IMG/VR virus record: IMGVR_UViG_3300008111_000139
Span: 1-33,833 of that record
Strand: one strand, 5' to 3'
DNA from: a virus
Length of the DNA stretch: 33,833 nucleotides
Of the stretch, positions 22,830-30,800 are shown piece by piece (the stretch's first letter is position 1; every line of letters begins with the position of its first letter). Position numbers and translations under genes: made by a program. The notes below the pieces were generated by a model. That model ran no database searches. It saw only the letters and a list, made by a program, of their open reading frames with translations, and had not been told where the DNA came from.

Positions 22830-25800
22830 ATGCAGGCACCAAATATCGCGGCTGGAAGACTAGTGAGCGTGGATGCCGGATGGACGGCTGGCATGAATAC
22901 TATTCGTCATCCTTGGCTTTTAAGGCCAGACCAATACCGAAGGGCTGTAAATATAGTCAATCGTGGCGGAATTGCCCAGACAAGACCCGGATTTGCGCAT
23001 CAACTGACTCTTCCTGCAGGAAATTTGCAGGGAATGGCACATTTTGTATCCACAAAAAACTCTGAAGCCGAAACCGATTATCTTGTTTTTGCCGTAGACG
23101 GTTCAATTTACGCAGCTCCTTTTCCTTTAGCCCAGCCAAAAGATTGGGATTTTTTTAAAATTCCGAATTTAAAATTCGATTCCGCGGCTAGCATGGTTCA
23201 TTTTTGCGTTGCGGAAAAAACTGTAACGACTCTTTCAAATCAAGCTATACAACTCGTTCCTAGTTACAATATACTCATAATCCAAGACGGTGTCAGCGAA
23301 GCCGGGTTTTGGGACGGATTTGATTCCGGACATTTAAAAGAAGCTGAACCTGGTCTTCAAACTCCTAGAGGTACCTGGATGGCTTTTTCAGGAGGAAGAC
23401 TTTGGGTTGCACGAGGAAAAGTTGTCGTGGCTTCCGATCTCTTTGATCCTCTAAGATTCTCAGAACGAATAAACGGGTCGAGTCGCGGCGACTTTCTTTT
23501 TTCGAAAGATATAACAGGTCTTGTAGGGTTTTTAGGCGACAATCGAGCCGAAATTTTAACCGTTTTTACAGAAAATAGAAGCGAAGTTATTCAATCTGGA
23601 ATAAGAGATCGGACAAAATGGGCTACCACTCCAAACTTTCAGTCAATACTTTTTCCTAGTACTGGATGCATTGCCGGAAGGAGCATCACATTCCAATCTG
23701 GATTAATGTGGTGGTATAGCGCTGGCGGTCTTGTTTCTTCGGATGCCGCGGCATCTTCAAACTTAACTAGCCAAATTAATTTTAGAGATGCGGAAATGGC
23801 TTTTAGTAAGCAATCGCTAGCTTCCGACCAATCCGGAATTTGTACTTTAAGTTTTGAAAACTATCTGCTCGTTTCTGCGCCAATTAGCGAAAATTTAAAT
23901 TCAGAAACTTTCGTTCTTGATTACGCTACCATGAGCGAAGCTTCTGCGGAAAAAATTCCGGCTTGGTCTAGCGTATGGACTGGAATACGACCTGTACAAT
24001 GGGTCGCTGCCAACATCGGTAGTCGCCGCCGAGCATTTGCTGCTTCGGTAGACTATAATGCGCTATCAGACGGAAGCCACAACCATATTTGGGAAGCGTT
24101 TATGCCAGAACGCGAAGACTCATTTTTTGAACTCGGCGCCGATAATGAAATAGAAATTTTTCGCCGCCCGATTTATTGCGAATTTGAAACGAGATTGATG
24201 GGTGATGGTCACGACTTGAAAGTATTCTTGTACGCGGACGTAAATCTTATCGAAATTTCAGGCGACGTCTCTTTGAGAGTCGACTACAAAGGGATGCGCG
24301 GTAGCTATAAGAATGTTTTATGCAAAGAAATTATCGCGCCAATCGCGATTGACGACGCCGGAGCAAATATTCCTGATGACGCGTCTGAAGACTTAGGAGT
24401 GCTAAGAAAACAAAGTCGTCGGGTCATCACCGAATACGGAAATCTAGATACTGGTTGTCCGACATGCGAAAGCGAAAACGTAGAGAGTATAGACAAAGCT
24501 TTCAGTCTTTTAATACGGTGGTGCGGCCAATTAGCCGTCGAATCGGTAAGAATGTTCATGGAACCGCATCCAGAACGGTCAGATGGAAGATGCGAAGAAG
24601 ATGAAACTAAAGTCTGCATCGTCGACGAACAAGGAAAAAATCATTCGTACGGCAGAGCCAAAGATTTCATAAAAATAAGCGATCGCTACGAAAATTCGGT
24701 GGCTTCAATTTTCATATCGACTCAATCGTATAAAGCGGAAAGACTTTGTCCTTCGCCTTCGGTAACCGGTCCTGTGGCGGTTACGGCCGTGGCAACATAC
24801 CGATCGAAAGTTTCTCAAGCCGATGCCGATATTCAAGCTTTAGCTGTGGCCCAAAAAGCCGCCGAAGATCAACTCGCGGTTGTTGTCCAAGGGTATCCGT
24901 GCTACTACGACTCGGTAAAATTTGCTCCTGGAACATGTTCTAGCGTATTGAATGACGAAGTAAACGCGATCACCGCGTTACCGGATAAGTTTGCTTTAGT
25001 TGGAAATTTCTGGTTTGACAACACAAGACTTCAAGGCAAAATAACGGCAAAAGAGTTAATTAATGGCGGAAGACTGACAAACTACACGCCAGTAAATATT
25101 GCCTCAAACGGATTCGTAAATACGCCATTCAACCCATTAGATCCTTCGGTAAGTTACAATGTGTATTCAATTGCCAATTATTCCGACGGGTCCGCAATAT
25201 GCGTAGGCGATTTTCAAAAATACTCCGGTGAAAATAGAATCGGAATAACAAAATTATCTTCAAGCGGAACTTTAGCTCAAACCCCAACTTTTGGAGCGGG
25301 ATTTCCTTCCGGAACCGCCAGAAAAGTAAAGATCGCCAACGACGGCCAATCAATTTTTGTTTCTGGAACATTTACGAGCTACAATGGAAATTCAGGAATA
25401 TCGCCAATTATAAAATTGAATGCCAATGGGACAGTTGCCAAAACATATAGCGTGCCATTTGATTCTATTAGAGATTTTATTGAACAACCTGATGGGAAAC
25501 TGATAATTGCAGGTTTTGGGACAAATTCGAAAATTGCTGTTAATCGTTTGAATGTAGACGGAACAGACGACACTTCATTTACACACTACGAGCACAATGC
25601 TTCAGATAATTTATTTTACGCTTTGGCACTTCAATCCGATGGGAAAATAATATTTTCATCCATAGGAATAAATTCAAACAAAAATATAGTCAGGCTACTT
25701 GCCAATGGCACTGTCGACTCTTCATTCAATGTTGGATCTGGATTTGGCAATGGTTTTGCTGCAAAATCTATTGTAATTGACGCAACCGGTAACGTATATG

Positions 25801-26150
25801 CCGCGGGTTCATTCACGTCATACAACGGAAGTCCAAGAAACCGAATCGTTAAAATTCTTTCAACCGGAACGATCGATTCTTCATTTATTGTGGGTTCTGG
25901 GTTTAATGATGTCGCAAATCAAATTATCATAAATGACAACAAGTTGATTGTCGTCGGAAAATTTACCGAATACGACGGAGAAACTGCTAGTCGATTTGCC
26001 CGACTAGATTTTAACGGCACTTTTATTAACTCGTTTTTGGCTTACTCAATTGGCGGTGTTTATAGGAGCCAAATAAGTCAAACTGATGCGGATATTAACG
26101 CGCTGACCATCGCTCAAGATTACGTAAATTCTGGAGTAACTTGCCAATAG
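22830..26150 (+). CDS. Large tail protein (tail-tube B-like) with delta-60 repeat block
   Basis: This is a 1106-aa protein. Residues 1-600 form a beta-rich body starting DAGWTAGMNTIRHPWLLRPD and ARPGF-like QTRPGF, a layout seen in tail tubular B / tail stabilisation proteins of short-tailed phages. Residues about 715-1072 are delta-60-type beta-propeller repeats (GSFTSYNG, IVKILSTGTIDSSF, VGKFTEYDG). The block is flanked by two copies of a DUF5977-like motif: TYRSKVSQADADIQAL near 654 and VYRSQISQTDADINAL near 1075. It starts three bases after the adaptor stop. I infer a tail nozzle with a receptor-binding propeller added at its end. The body assignment is moderate; the repeats are clear. Confidence 0.75.
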   Translation: MQAPNIAAGRLVSVDAGWTAGMNTIRHPWLLRPDQYRRAVNIVNRGGIAQTRPGFAHQLTLPAGNLQGMAHFVSTKNSEAETDYLVFAVDGSIYAAPFPLAQPKDWDFFKIPNLKFDSAASMVHFCVAEKTVTTLSNQAIQLVPSYNILIIQDGVSEAGFWDGFDSGHLKEAEPGLQTPRGTWMAFSGGRLWVARGKVVVASDLFDPLRFSERINGSSRGDFLFSKDITGLVGFLGDNRAEILTVFTENRSEVIQSGIRDRTKWATTPNFQSILFPSTGCIAGRSITFQSGLMWWYSAGGLVSSDAAASSNLTSQINFRDAEMAFSKQSLASDQSGICTLSFENYLLVSAPISENLNSETFVLDYATMSEASAEKIPAWSSVWTGIRPVQWVAANIGSRRRAFAASVDYNALSDGSHNHIWEAFMPEREDSFFELGADNEIEIFRRPIYCEFETRLMGDGHDLKVFLYADVNLIEISGDVSLRVDYKGMRGSYKNVLCKEIIAPIAIDDAGANIPDDASEDLGVLRKQSRRVITEYGNLDTGCPTCESENVESIDKAFSLLIRWCGQLAVESVRMFMEPHPERSDGRCEEDETKVCIVDEQGKNHSYGRAKDFIKISDRYENSVASIFISTQSYKAERLCPSPSVTGPVAVTAVATYRSKVSQADADIQALAVAQKAAEDQLAVVVQGYPCYYDSVKFAPGTCSSVLNDEVNAITALPDKFALVGNFWFDNTRLQGKITAKELINGGRLTNYTPVNIASNGFVNTPFNPLDPSVSYNVYSIANYSDGSAICVGDFQKYSGENRIGITKLSSSGTLAQTPTFGAGFPSGTARKVKIANDGQSIFVSGTFTSYNGNSGISPIIKLNANGTVAKTYSVPFDSIRDFIEQPDGKLIIAGFGTNSKIAVNRLNVDGTDDTSFTHYEHNASDNLFYALALQSDGKIIFSSIGINSNKNIVRLLANGTVDSSFNVGSGFGNGFAAKSIVIDATGNVYAAGSFTSYNGSPRNRIVKILSTGTIDSSFIVGSGFNDVANQIIINDNKLIVVGKFTEYDGETASRFARLDFNGTFINSFLAYSIGGVYRSQISQTDADINALTIAQDYVNSGVTCQ
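24975..26045 (+). repeat. Delta-60-like propeller repeats within the large tail protein
   Basis: Several degenerate units of about 50-55 codons recur with the pattern Asp-Gly-Lys-x-Ile-x-x-x-Gly-x-Phe-x-x-Tyr-Asn-Gly, then Arg-Leu/Ile-x-x-Asn/Thr-Gly-Thr-x-Asp-x-Ser-Phe. The clearest are around residues 905-1065 of the host protein. Delta-60 repeats fold as beta-propeller-like blades in known extracellular proteins. Confidence 0.7.
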
Positions 26151-26151
26151 T

Positions 26152-26673
26152 ATGCCTTCTGCAATTGACATAAAAAATTTCAAAAAAACTTCTCCTAGCG
26201 CGTTTATAAGTCCATTTTCAGATAAACCGCCTATTGCGCTATACTCTTCAATAGCTATTAAAGGTACTAATGACGACGACTGTCTTCCTTGCTCGTTAAC
26301 ATCTTTAAATTCGAATAAACTACTTAGGTTTATAATCCAACTCGCCGAAGAAAAAGTAATACTTCCGCAAAATTCTATTTCGACTTCTTCTGAGACCCCG
26401 ACTATACCGCCTCTTCCTTCAGGTTCACTTGAAAGCGTTACCGTGGATTTCGAAGGAGAAATTAATAGTTTTGCATTACTGCAACAAATAACTTGGGAGC
26501 GGTTTGACTTTACGTCGTCTCCAATATTCTGGACACTTGATGCACCGACGGGGACTTTAATCTCCAATATGATTATCACGACTAATGGGCAACCAACTTT
26601 GATAGACTGGGGAGATGGCACGACTCCTTCGGCAGTAACGTCTGGAGTTTCTTTCTCAAAAACAATCTTATAA
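26152..26673 (+). CDS. Short fibre-like protein ending in a DWGDG segment (possibly truncated)
   Basis: This 173-aa protein starts one base after the large tail protein. Its N-terminal 75 residues (IDIKNFKKTSPSAFISPF onward) look like a virion-attachment region, then Pro/Ser/Thr-rich linkers. The end has TLIDWGDGTTPSAV with DWGDG at 152-156, the same signature as residues 68-72 of the DUF285 fibre at 11545-12864. In that fibre the segment is followed by a long receptor-binding region; here it stops 17 residues later. The gene may be a broken relative of a longer fibre, or a short fibre base whose distal part has been lost. No stop-codon read-through is evident. Confidence 0.6.
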   Translation: MPSAIDIKNFKKTSPSAFISPFSDKPPIALYSSIAIKGTNDDDCLPCSLTSLNSNKLLRFIIQLAEEKVILPQNSISTSSETPTIPPLPSGSLESVTVDFEGEINSFALLQQITWERFDFTSSPIFWTLDAPTGTLISNMIITTNGQPTLIDWGDGTTPSAVTSGVSFSKTIL

Positions 26674-26716
26674 TTCTATTTTCTTTTTAAAATGCACAGT
26701 GAATTATTAAACTAGT

Positions 26717-27979
26717 ATGGCTCTAAACTTCGTAATCACAAACGTTGGCAAAGCGGCAATTGCACAAGCCGGAACACTTGGGCCAGTTGTTCTTTCTACG
26801 ATTCAAGTTGGAAATGCCGGATACACGCCGTCACCTACGCAAACGGCACTTCAAGCTCCGATTAAATCGCTAACTCCTTCAGGATTTTCGAACCCTTCTT
26901 CGGATACAATCCATTTTACAGTCTCGGACGAAACAACCGACACTTATACTTGCCAGGAAATCGGTATTATTACAAGCACGGGTATCCTTTTTGCTGTTTA
27001 TTCTCAAGCAAGTCCGATCGTGGTTAAAGTTAGTACTACGGCGGCATTTTTTGCCATTGATCTTGCCATTACGGGTATTCCTCCAGGATCGTACACGCTA
27101 GGCGGAACTGGGTTTTCGTATCCTCCGGCTTCTGAAACTGTAAAAGGCGTTGCTTTTTTAGCAACTCAATCTGATGTAGACACGGGTACTGATGCTTTAA
27201 AAATTATTACTCCTGCTCGTCTTAGAGCAACAGTTTTTACGACTTCCCAAATGCCTGTAGCTGGTATAGAATATCCGAGCTTAAGCGACAATTCTGACTA
27301 TACAAAAAATACTAAAAGACGCGTAAATTCAGCTTCAATAAATTTTGACCCGGCATTTTTGGAAGCCACAGGAGGATCACTAGTTTGCACGGCAGGAGCA
27401 ATTCCTGCAAATGGAACAATTGCCGCAGCAACTGGATCGACACTTGCGGTAACGGCGTTGAGTGATCTCGGAACTTGGACGATGACAAATGCCACGACGT
27501 TTGAAGGAGATCGTTTTGTGGGTATGATTTTTAAAATAGTCAGCATTAGCGGTACCGCAAATGCAACGCTTGGCGGAGCAAACGTTTCTACGCTTGGAGT
27601 TCGAATAACGCGCGCAATTTCAGCGACGCAACTTGAATTCAAAATGCTTTCTGGTGCCGCGACCACGACTCAAAACGGCGTGACGACATTTACCGTCACA
27701 TCCGATGGAGTTAGGTCAAGTTACGGTTGCTCGTTAACAAGATTAGCCGCTTTTGACTACCGATTAACATTTACAACTCCGTTTACGGACACATCGTATT
27801 CTTGGACTGGTTCGGTAGGAACCGCGTCAACGGGTTCTTTGTGGATCGGAAGTCCCGCGCTTCCATATAATCAATGGAAAACGCCGGCGTCTCTTAGGTT
27901 TAGAGCGGTATCCGCGACAGGAACTGTGGCAACAAATATTATGAATGACATTTCGATTGTGGTTACGGCAACCCGATGA
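26717..27979 (+). CDS. Collar-type tail fibre protein
   Basis: This 420-aa protein starts with VITNVGKAAIAQAGTLGPV and IQVGNAGYTPSPTQTAL, the N-terminal pattern of phage tail-collar fibre proteins (DUF3751-like), followed by FTVSDETTDTYTCQEIGI. The segment QSDVDTGTDALKIITPARL (about 153-171) is the fibre linker motif common before receptor-binding parts. The C-terminal half (about 205-420) is Thr/Ala/Gly-rich and beta, with a final domain around WTGSVGTAS and SLRFRAVSAT. It would bind host receptors. It is preceded by a 43-base A/T-rich gap and overlaps the next gene by ATGA. N-terminal identification is good; the receptor is unknown. Confidence 0.8.
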   Translation: MALNFVITNVGKAAIAQAGTLGPVVLSTIQVGNAGYTPSPTQTALQAPIKSLTPSGFSNPSSDTIHFTVSDETTDTYTCQEIGIITSTGILFAVYSQASPIVVKVSTTAAFFAIDLAITGIPPGSYTLGGTGFSYPPASETVKGVAFLATQSDVDTGTDALKIITPARLRATVFTTSQMPVAGIEYPSLSDNSDYTKNTKRRVNSASINFDPAFLEATGGSLVCTAGAIPANGTIAAATGSTLAVTALSDLGTWTMTNATTFEGDRFVGMIFKIVSISGTANATLGGANVSTLGVRITRAISATQLEFKMLSGAATTTQNGVTTFTVTSDGVRSSYGCSLTRLAAFDYRLTFTTPFTDTSYSWTGSVGTASTGSLWIGSPALPYNQWKTPASLRFRAVSATGTVATNIMNDISIVVTATR

Positions 27980-28359
27980 AAACAAAATTTGTAGAAGTAT
28001 CTCCATTTAGTGATGACTTTGTGAAGATGCAGCAATTTGCTGCTAGTTTCGATCATTTGATCGTGCCGCAACGCAATGCTAAATTATTTGCTTTTGAACG
28101 TGACGACAAAACGTTTGGATACGCCGACATATTTTATCTACCGGTAGCTTTTCCAGCTTTCCATCCTGAAGTCACAACGCCAAGATCCGTCATCGAAGTT
28201 GTCCAAGGATTTAAAGCTCATTGTCAATTCGTAAGTGCCGGTGAAGGATTTATTGGTGTGCCATTAGACGCTACAAGAAGTACATTCCCGCAGGCCATGA
28301 TCGAGGGACAAGGATTTGAAAAAATGCAACGAGAAATATACGTAACTACCGGAGAATAA
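27976..28359 (+). CDS. Hypothetical protein between tail fibre and ejection genes
   Basis: This 127-aa protein starts in an ATGA overlap with the fibre gene. It shows alternating strands and helices (KLFAFERDDKTFGYADIFY, then GFIGVPLDATRSTFPQ). A small GNAT-like or virion-maturation protein is possible on shape, but I see no convincing acetyl-CoA-binding motif. Its position before internal virion proteins suggests a morphogenesis role. No signal or membrane segment is present. Confidence 0.6.
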   Translation: MKTKFVEVSPFSDDFVKMQQFAASFDHLIVPQRNAKLFAFERDDKTFGYADIFYLPVAFPAFHPEVTTPRSVIEVVQGFKAHCQFVSAGEGFIGVPLDATRSTFPQAMIEGQGFEKMQREIYVTTGE

Positions 28360-28361
28360 TT

Positions 28362-29120
28362 ATGGGAGGAGGAACGCCAAAAGTAAAAACAGATCCAGGG
28401 AACCCGCTTCTAGCCCCGACTATGATTTCTGGGTTAGGTTTAGGAACGGGTATTCTTGAGTCGTCTATTAAGATGTCGCCAGAAATGCGGGCACAAAAAG
28501 TCGACGCACTTCAAAAATCTGCAGCCCGAGAATCCGAAATAAATGCTCTTAAATCGCGCGGTCTTGAAGAACGGATGGATCCGCGTTTAGCTGAAATACG
28601 AAAAGGATTGACCAGGCAAACAGCAGAAGATCTTGAAGGAGGTCCAAGTAAAGAACTTTCCAATATGTGGCTCAAACAGGGATTGGCCGATGTCATATCG
28701 ACGGGCGCTAATCTCCGGTCTGGATTTGCCCGCTCTGCGCTTGCGGATAAGACCCGCGAAGATTATTATATGAACCGGGCATTAGCCCAGGACCGCGCTG
28801 CCCGTCATTTGGCGGCAAATCCAATGGCAATGGTTGGATTAGATCCTGGCGCAATTGCCAGTTATGAGACGCAGATGGCTGCTGAAAACGCAAATGCGCG
28901 AGATGCTTATAAAACAAGAAATTTGGGATTGATGTCAAACAACGCCGAAAACATCATGGGCGGTTTTCAACAGTTTGCTCAAATGGACGCGCAAAGGAGA
29001 TCTCAAAATCTTCAAGCAAAAAATGCGGCGGCCGCTGCCGGAGAAGGAAATAAAACGGCGCTTATGGGAGCAGGAATTGGTGCCGCCGGCGCTTTGGCTG
29101 GCGCAGCTATTATTTTCTAA
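28362..29120 (+). CDS. Putative internal virion / DNA-ejection protein
   Basis: This 252-aa protein starts MGGGTPKV and ends in a small-residue hydrophobic stretch (ALMGAGIGAAGALAGAAIIF, 233-252) that could insert into membrane. The middle is helical with many Arg/Ala/Glu (RGLEERMDPRLAEIRKGL). This resembles T7 gp14- or P22-type ejection proteins in composition, which leave the virion to form a channel. ATG 28362 has GGAG at 28351-28354, seven bases upstream. The MGG start is shared with two other genes nearby (29975 and 30338). Assignment is by composition and place. Confidence 0.6.
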   Translation: MGGGTPKVKTDPGNPLLAPTMISGLGLGTGILESSIKMSPEMRAQKVDALQKSAARESEINALKSRGLEERMDPRLAEIRKGLTRQTAEDLEGGPSKELSNMWLKQGLADVISTGANLRSGFARSALADKTREDYYMNRALAQDRAARHLAANPMAMVGLDPGAIASYETQMAAENANARDAYKTRNLGLMSNNAENIMGGFQQFAQMDAQRRSQNLQAKNAAAAAGEGNKTALMGAGIGAAGALAGAAIIF

Positions 29121-29921
29121 ATGGAACTCATAGACAAAACGGTAGAAAAAATTCACTTAGTTTTCGAGAAATCGAAAAGACCCGCGCTACTTTGGTCTGG
29201 TGGAAAAGATAGTACCGTCCTTCTTTTTCTGATAAAAGAAGTGATGAAGAAAGACATTGACTGCATTCAATGGACTCTTCCTTGGATGAAAGCAAAGTGG
29301 TCGTTCCACAATAAACTATCGCAAGATTTAAATCTTTCGGTTTATGACTCGATGCCTAAGTCTATCGCGCTTTGTTATGGAAACGATAGGATTGATTTTA
29401 TGGAATCCTATTCCATCGGCCAGGAAAGTTTAATCATCGCCAGAGGAACCGAACCGTACGAGCCAAATAAAAAATTTGTATGCGGAGTTGAGTGGCTTTT
29501 AAGACCCAAAATTGACAAAACCGAGTTTGTTTGGGACAGTCTTATTTGCGGGCACAAAAGTTGCGACGTAGATCCTTTAAGCGGACCAATTCCGCTTCAA
29601 TTGGACATTCAAAAAATCCCGAATTCTGCGGATATTTGGTTTCCTTTAAAAGATTGGTCTGAAAAAGACGTGTCCGATTACACGCTAAACAATAATATTC
29701 CTTTTGACGAAAACCGTTATGAAGTGGTGGATGGAATTATCAAAACCAAATCCGATAAACATCTAAATAGCGACTATTACCACGCTTGCACAAATTGCAT
29801 AAATAAAAATTCCCCTGAGTATGTTAAGTGCCCGAAACTAAACGACATGGTCATTCCAAATGTATCGGAGTCGGTTCAAATATGCGAACCTAAAATCCCG
29901 TATTGCGGGTTAAGGAACTAA
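29121..29921 (+). CDS. PAPS-reductase-like PP-loop enzyme
   Basis: This 266-aa protein carries the ATP/adenylyl-binding PP-loop SGGKDS (26-31) after a hydrophobic strand, and a C-terminal Cys cluster (HACTNCINK and YVKCPKL). It resembles phage phosphoadenosine phosphosulfate reductase / ATP-pyrophosphatase family proteins; these often act on sulfur transfer or nucleotide modification instead of sulfate assimilation. The family's usual reductase Cys motif is not clear, so a true PAPS reductase is unproved. It sits directly after an ejection protein with no gap, which is an unexpected place for an enzyme. A 53-base gap separates it from the next gene. Confidence 0.78.
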   Translation: MELIDKTVEKIHLVFEKSKRPALLWSGGKDSTVLLFLIKEVMKKDIDCIQWTLPWMKAKWSFHNKLSQDLNLSVYDSMPKSIALCYGNDRIDFMESYSIGQESLIIARGTEPYEPNKKFVCGVEWLLRPKIDKTEFVWDSLICGHKSCDVDPLSGPIPLQLDIQKIPNSADIWFPLKDWSEKDVSDYTLNNNIPFDENRYEVVDGIIKTKSDKHLNSDYYHACTNCINKNSPEYVKCPKLNDMVIPNVSESVQICEPKIPYCGLRN

Positions 29922-29974
29922 AGCAAAAAAAGGACTTTCTACAAAATAACAACAAACCAGAAAGAAATAAAAAT

Positions 29975-30304
29975 ATGGGAGGAGCAGCATCAGCGGGAGC
30001 CGGAGCCGCGTCATCAGCCGCCGCGTCATCGGCAACTTCGGCCGCAACACAACAAGCAACACAGCAAGCCGCACAGCAATTAGCACAACGGCAAGCTCTT
30101 GCTTCAGGAGTCACGGACGCGTTTAGCAAGTTTGGAGACGCGTATGCTAACCAAAAAACTGGATATTCTCCTGAAATGAATAAACCAGTCTTTGCGAATT
30201 ATAAGTATAACTTTGGGTCGGGCGTTACGTCGGACGCAGATCTTCGCAATGGCGGAATGTACTCGGGAACTAATTTTTCGAATCCCGCACGACGCGGGTT
30301 TTGA
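29975..30304 (+). CDS. Small Ala/Ser/Gln-rich virion protein
   Basis: I chose ATG 29975, because the upstream in-frame TTG 29903 would lie within the previous gene. The product has 109 residues, begins MGGAASAGAG with long Ala/Ser and Ala/Gln runs, then FSKFGDAYANQ and ends FSNPARRGF. The MGG start and the terminal Asn-Pro-Ala-Arg-Arg-Gly recall the neighbours. The composition is that of an ejection-type or internal virion protein that may be helical and membrane-active. No enzymatic motif is present. Confidence 0.6.
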   Translation: MGGAASAGAGAASSAAASSATSAATQQATQQAAQQLAQRQALASGVTDAFSKFGDAYANQKTGYSPEMNKPVFANYKYNFGSGVTSDADLRNGGMYSGTNFSNPARRGF

Positions 30305-30323
30305 TATAACACAAAAATAAAAT

Positions 30324-30331
30324 AAGGAGGA
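30324..30331 (+). promoter_or_regulatory. Strong Shine-Dalgarno (AAGGAGGA) before ATG 30338
   Basis: AAGGAGGA ends seven bases before ATG 30338. This is the best ribosome binding site in the window and contrasts with the A/T-rich leaders of scaffold, coat and fibre genes. It fixes the start of the 153-aa gene and shows that the host ribosome uses anti-SD pairing at least here. Confidence 0.85.
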
Positions 30332-30337
30332 AATAAT

Positions 30338-30799
30338 ATGGGTGGAGGACGTCGTCGTAGTAGTAGTAGCAGTAAACCTGCTCCAGACAACTCAATGCAG
30401 ATTTGGGCTGCAGAAATGGACAAACAACGTCAAATGCAACAAAAGCAATATGACGATATGATTAAGCAATACGAAAAGCAAAAAGCCGACGAGGATGCGA
30501 GAATTGCCGCCGATAATGCTAAGCGCGAACAAGCATTATGGGATGAAAAACAAATGGCTAAAGACGCGGATGCTTTACAAAAATATAAAACAGAAACCGA
30601 AACTTTTGCGCAGCAAGCAGGAGGCGCGCCAGAAGATAGCACAATTGCCGATTCGACAACTTCTGCAATGAACAAAAAAATTGGCGACCAGTCTAAATCT
30701 TCACTTCCAGCGCCAGGTTTAACGCCGTTCGGAACAGCCATTGTCAAACCAGCCAACATGATTTACCAAACATCTGGCGCTCGTATGGGAGGACTATAA
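30338..30799 (+). CDS. Virion protein with coiled coil and conserved C-terminal signature
   Basis: This 153-aa protein begins MGGGRRRSSSSSK and has a Gln/Lys/Glu/Ala coiled coil (about 25-90). Residues 131-153 follow the pattern F-G-x2-I-x-K-x-A-N-x2-Y-x4-A-R-x-G-G-L, shared in exact register with the C-terminus of the next gene's product. The last codons (ATG GGA GGA) also make GGGAGGA, which is the ribosome binding site of the next gene seven bases downstream. I recognise no known family. The position and composition suggest an ejected or internal virion protein. Confidence 0.7.
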   Translation: MGGGRRRSSSSSKPAPDNSMQIWAAEMDKQRQMQQKQYDDMIKQYEKQKADEDARIAADNAKREQALWDEKQMAKDADALQKYKTETETFAQQAGGAPEDSTIADSTTSAMNKKIGDQSKSSLPAPGLTPFGTAIVKPANMIYQTSGARMGGL

Positions 30800-30800
30800 T

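Noticed and set aside
26046-26621. Minus-strand frame of 191 codons
   Set aside because: It lies opposite the end of the large tail protein and the short fibre gene, with no start signal or domain; all supported genes run the other way.
29903-29974. TTG 29903 as the start of the Ala/Ser-rich protein
   Set aside because: It would overlap the end of the PP-loop gene; ATG 29975 begins an MGG protein like its neighbours.
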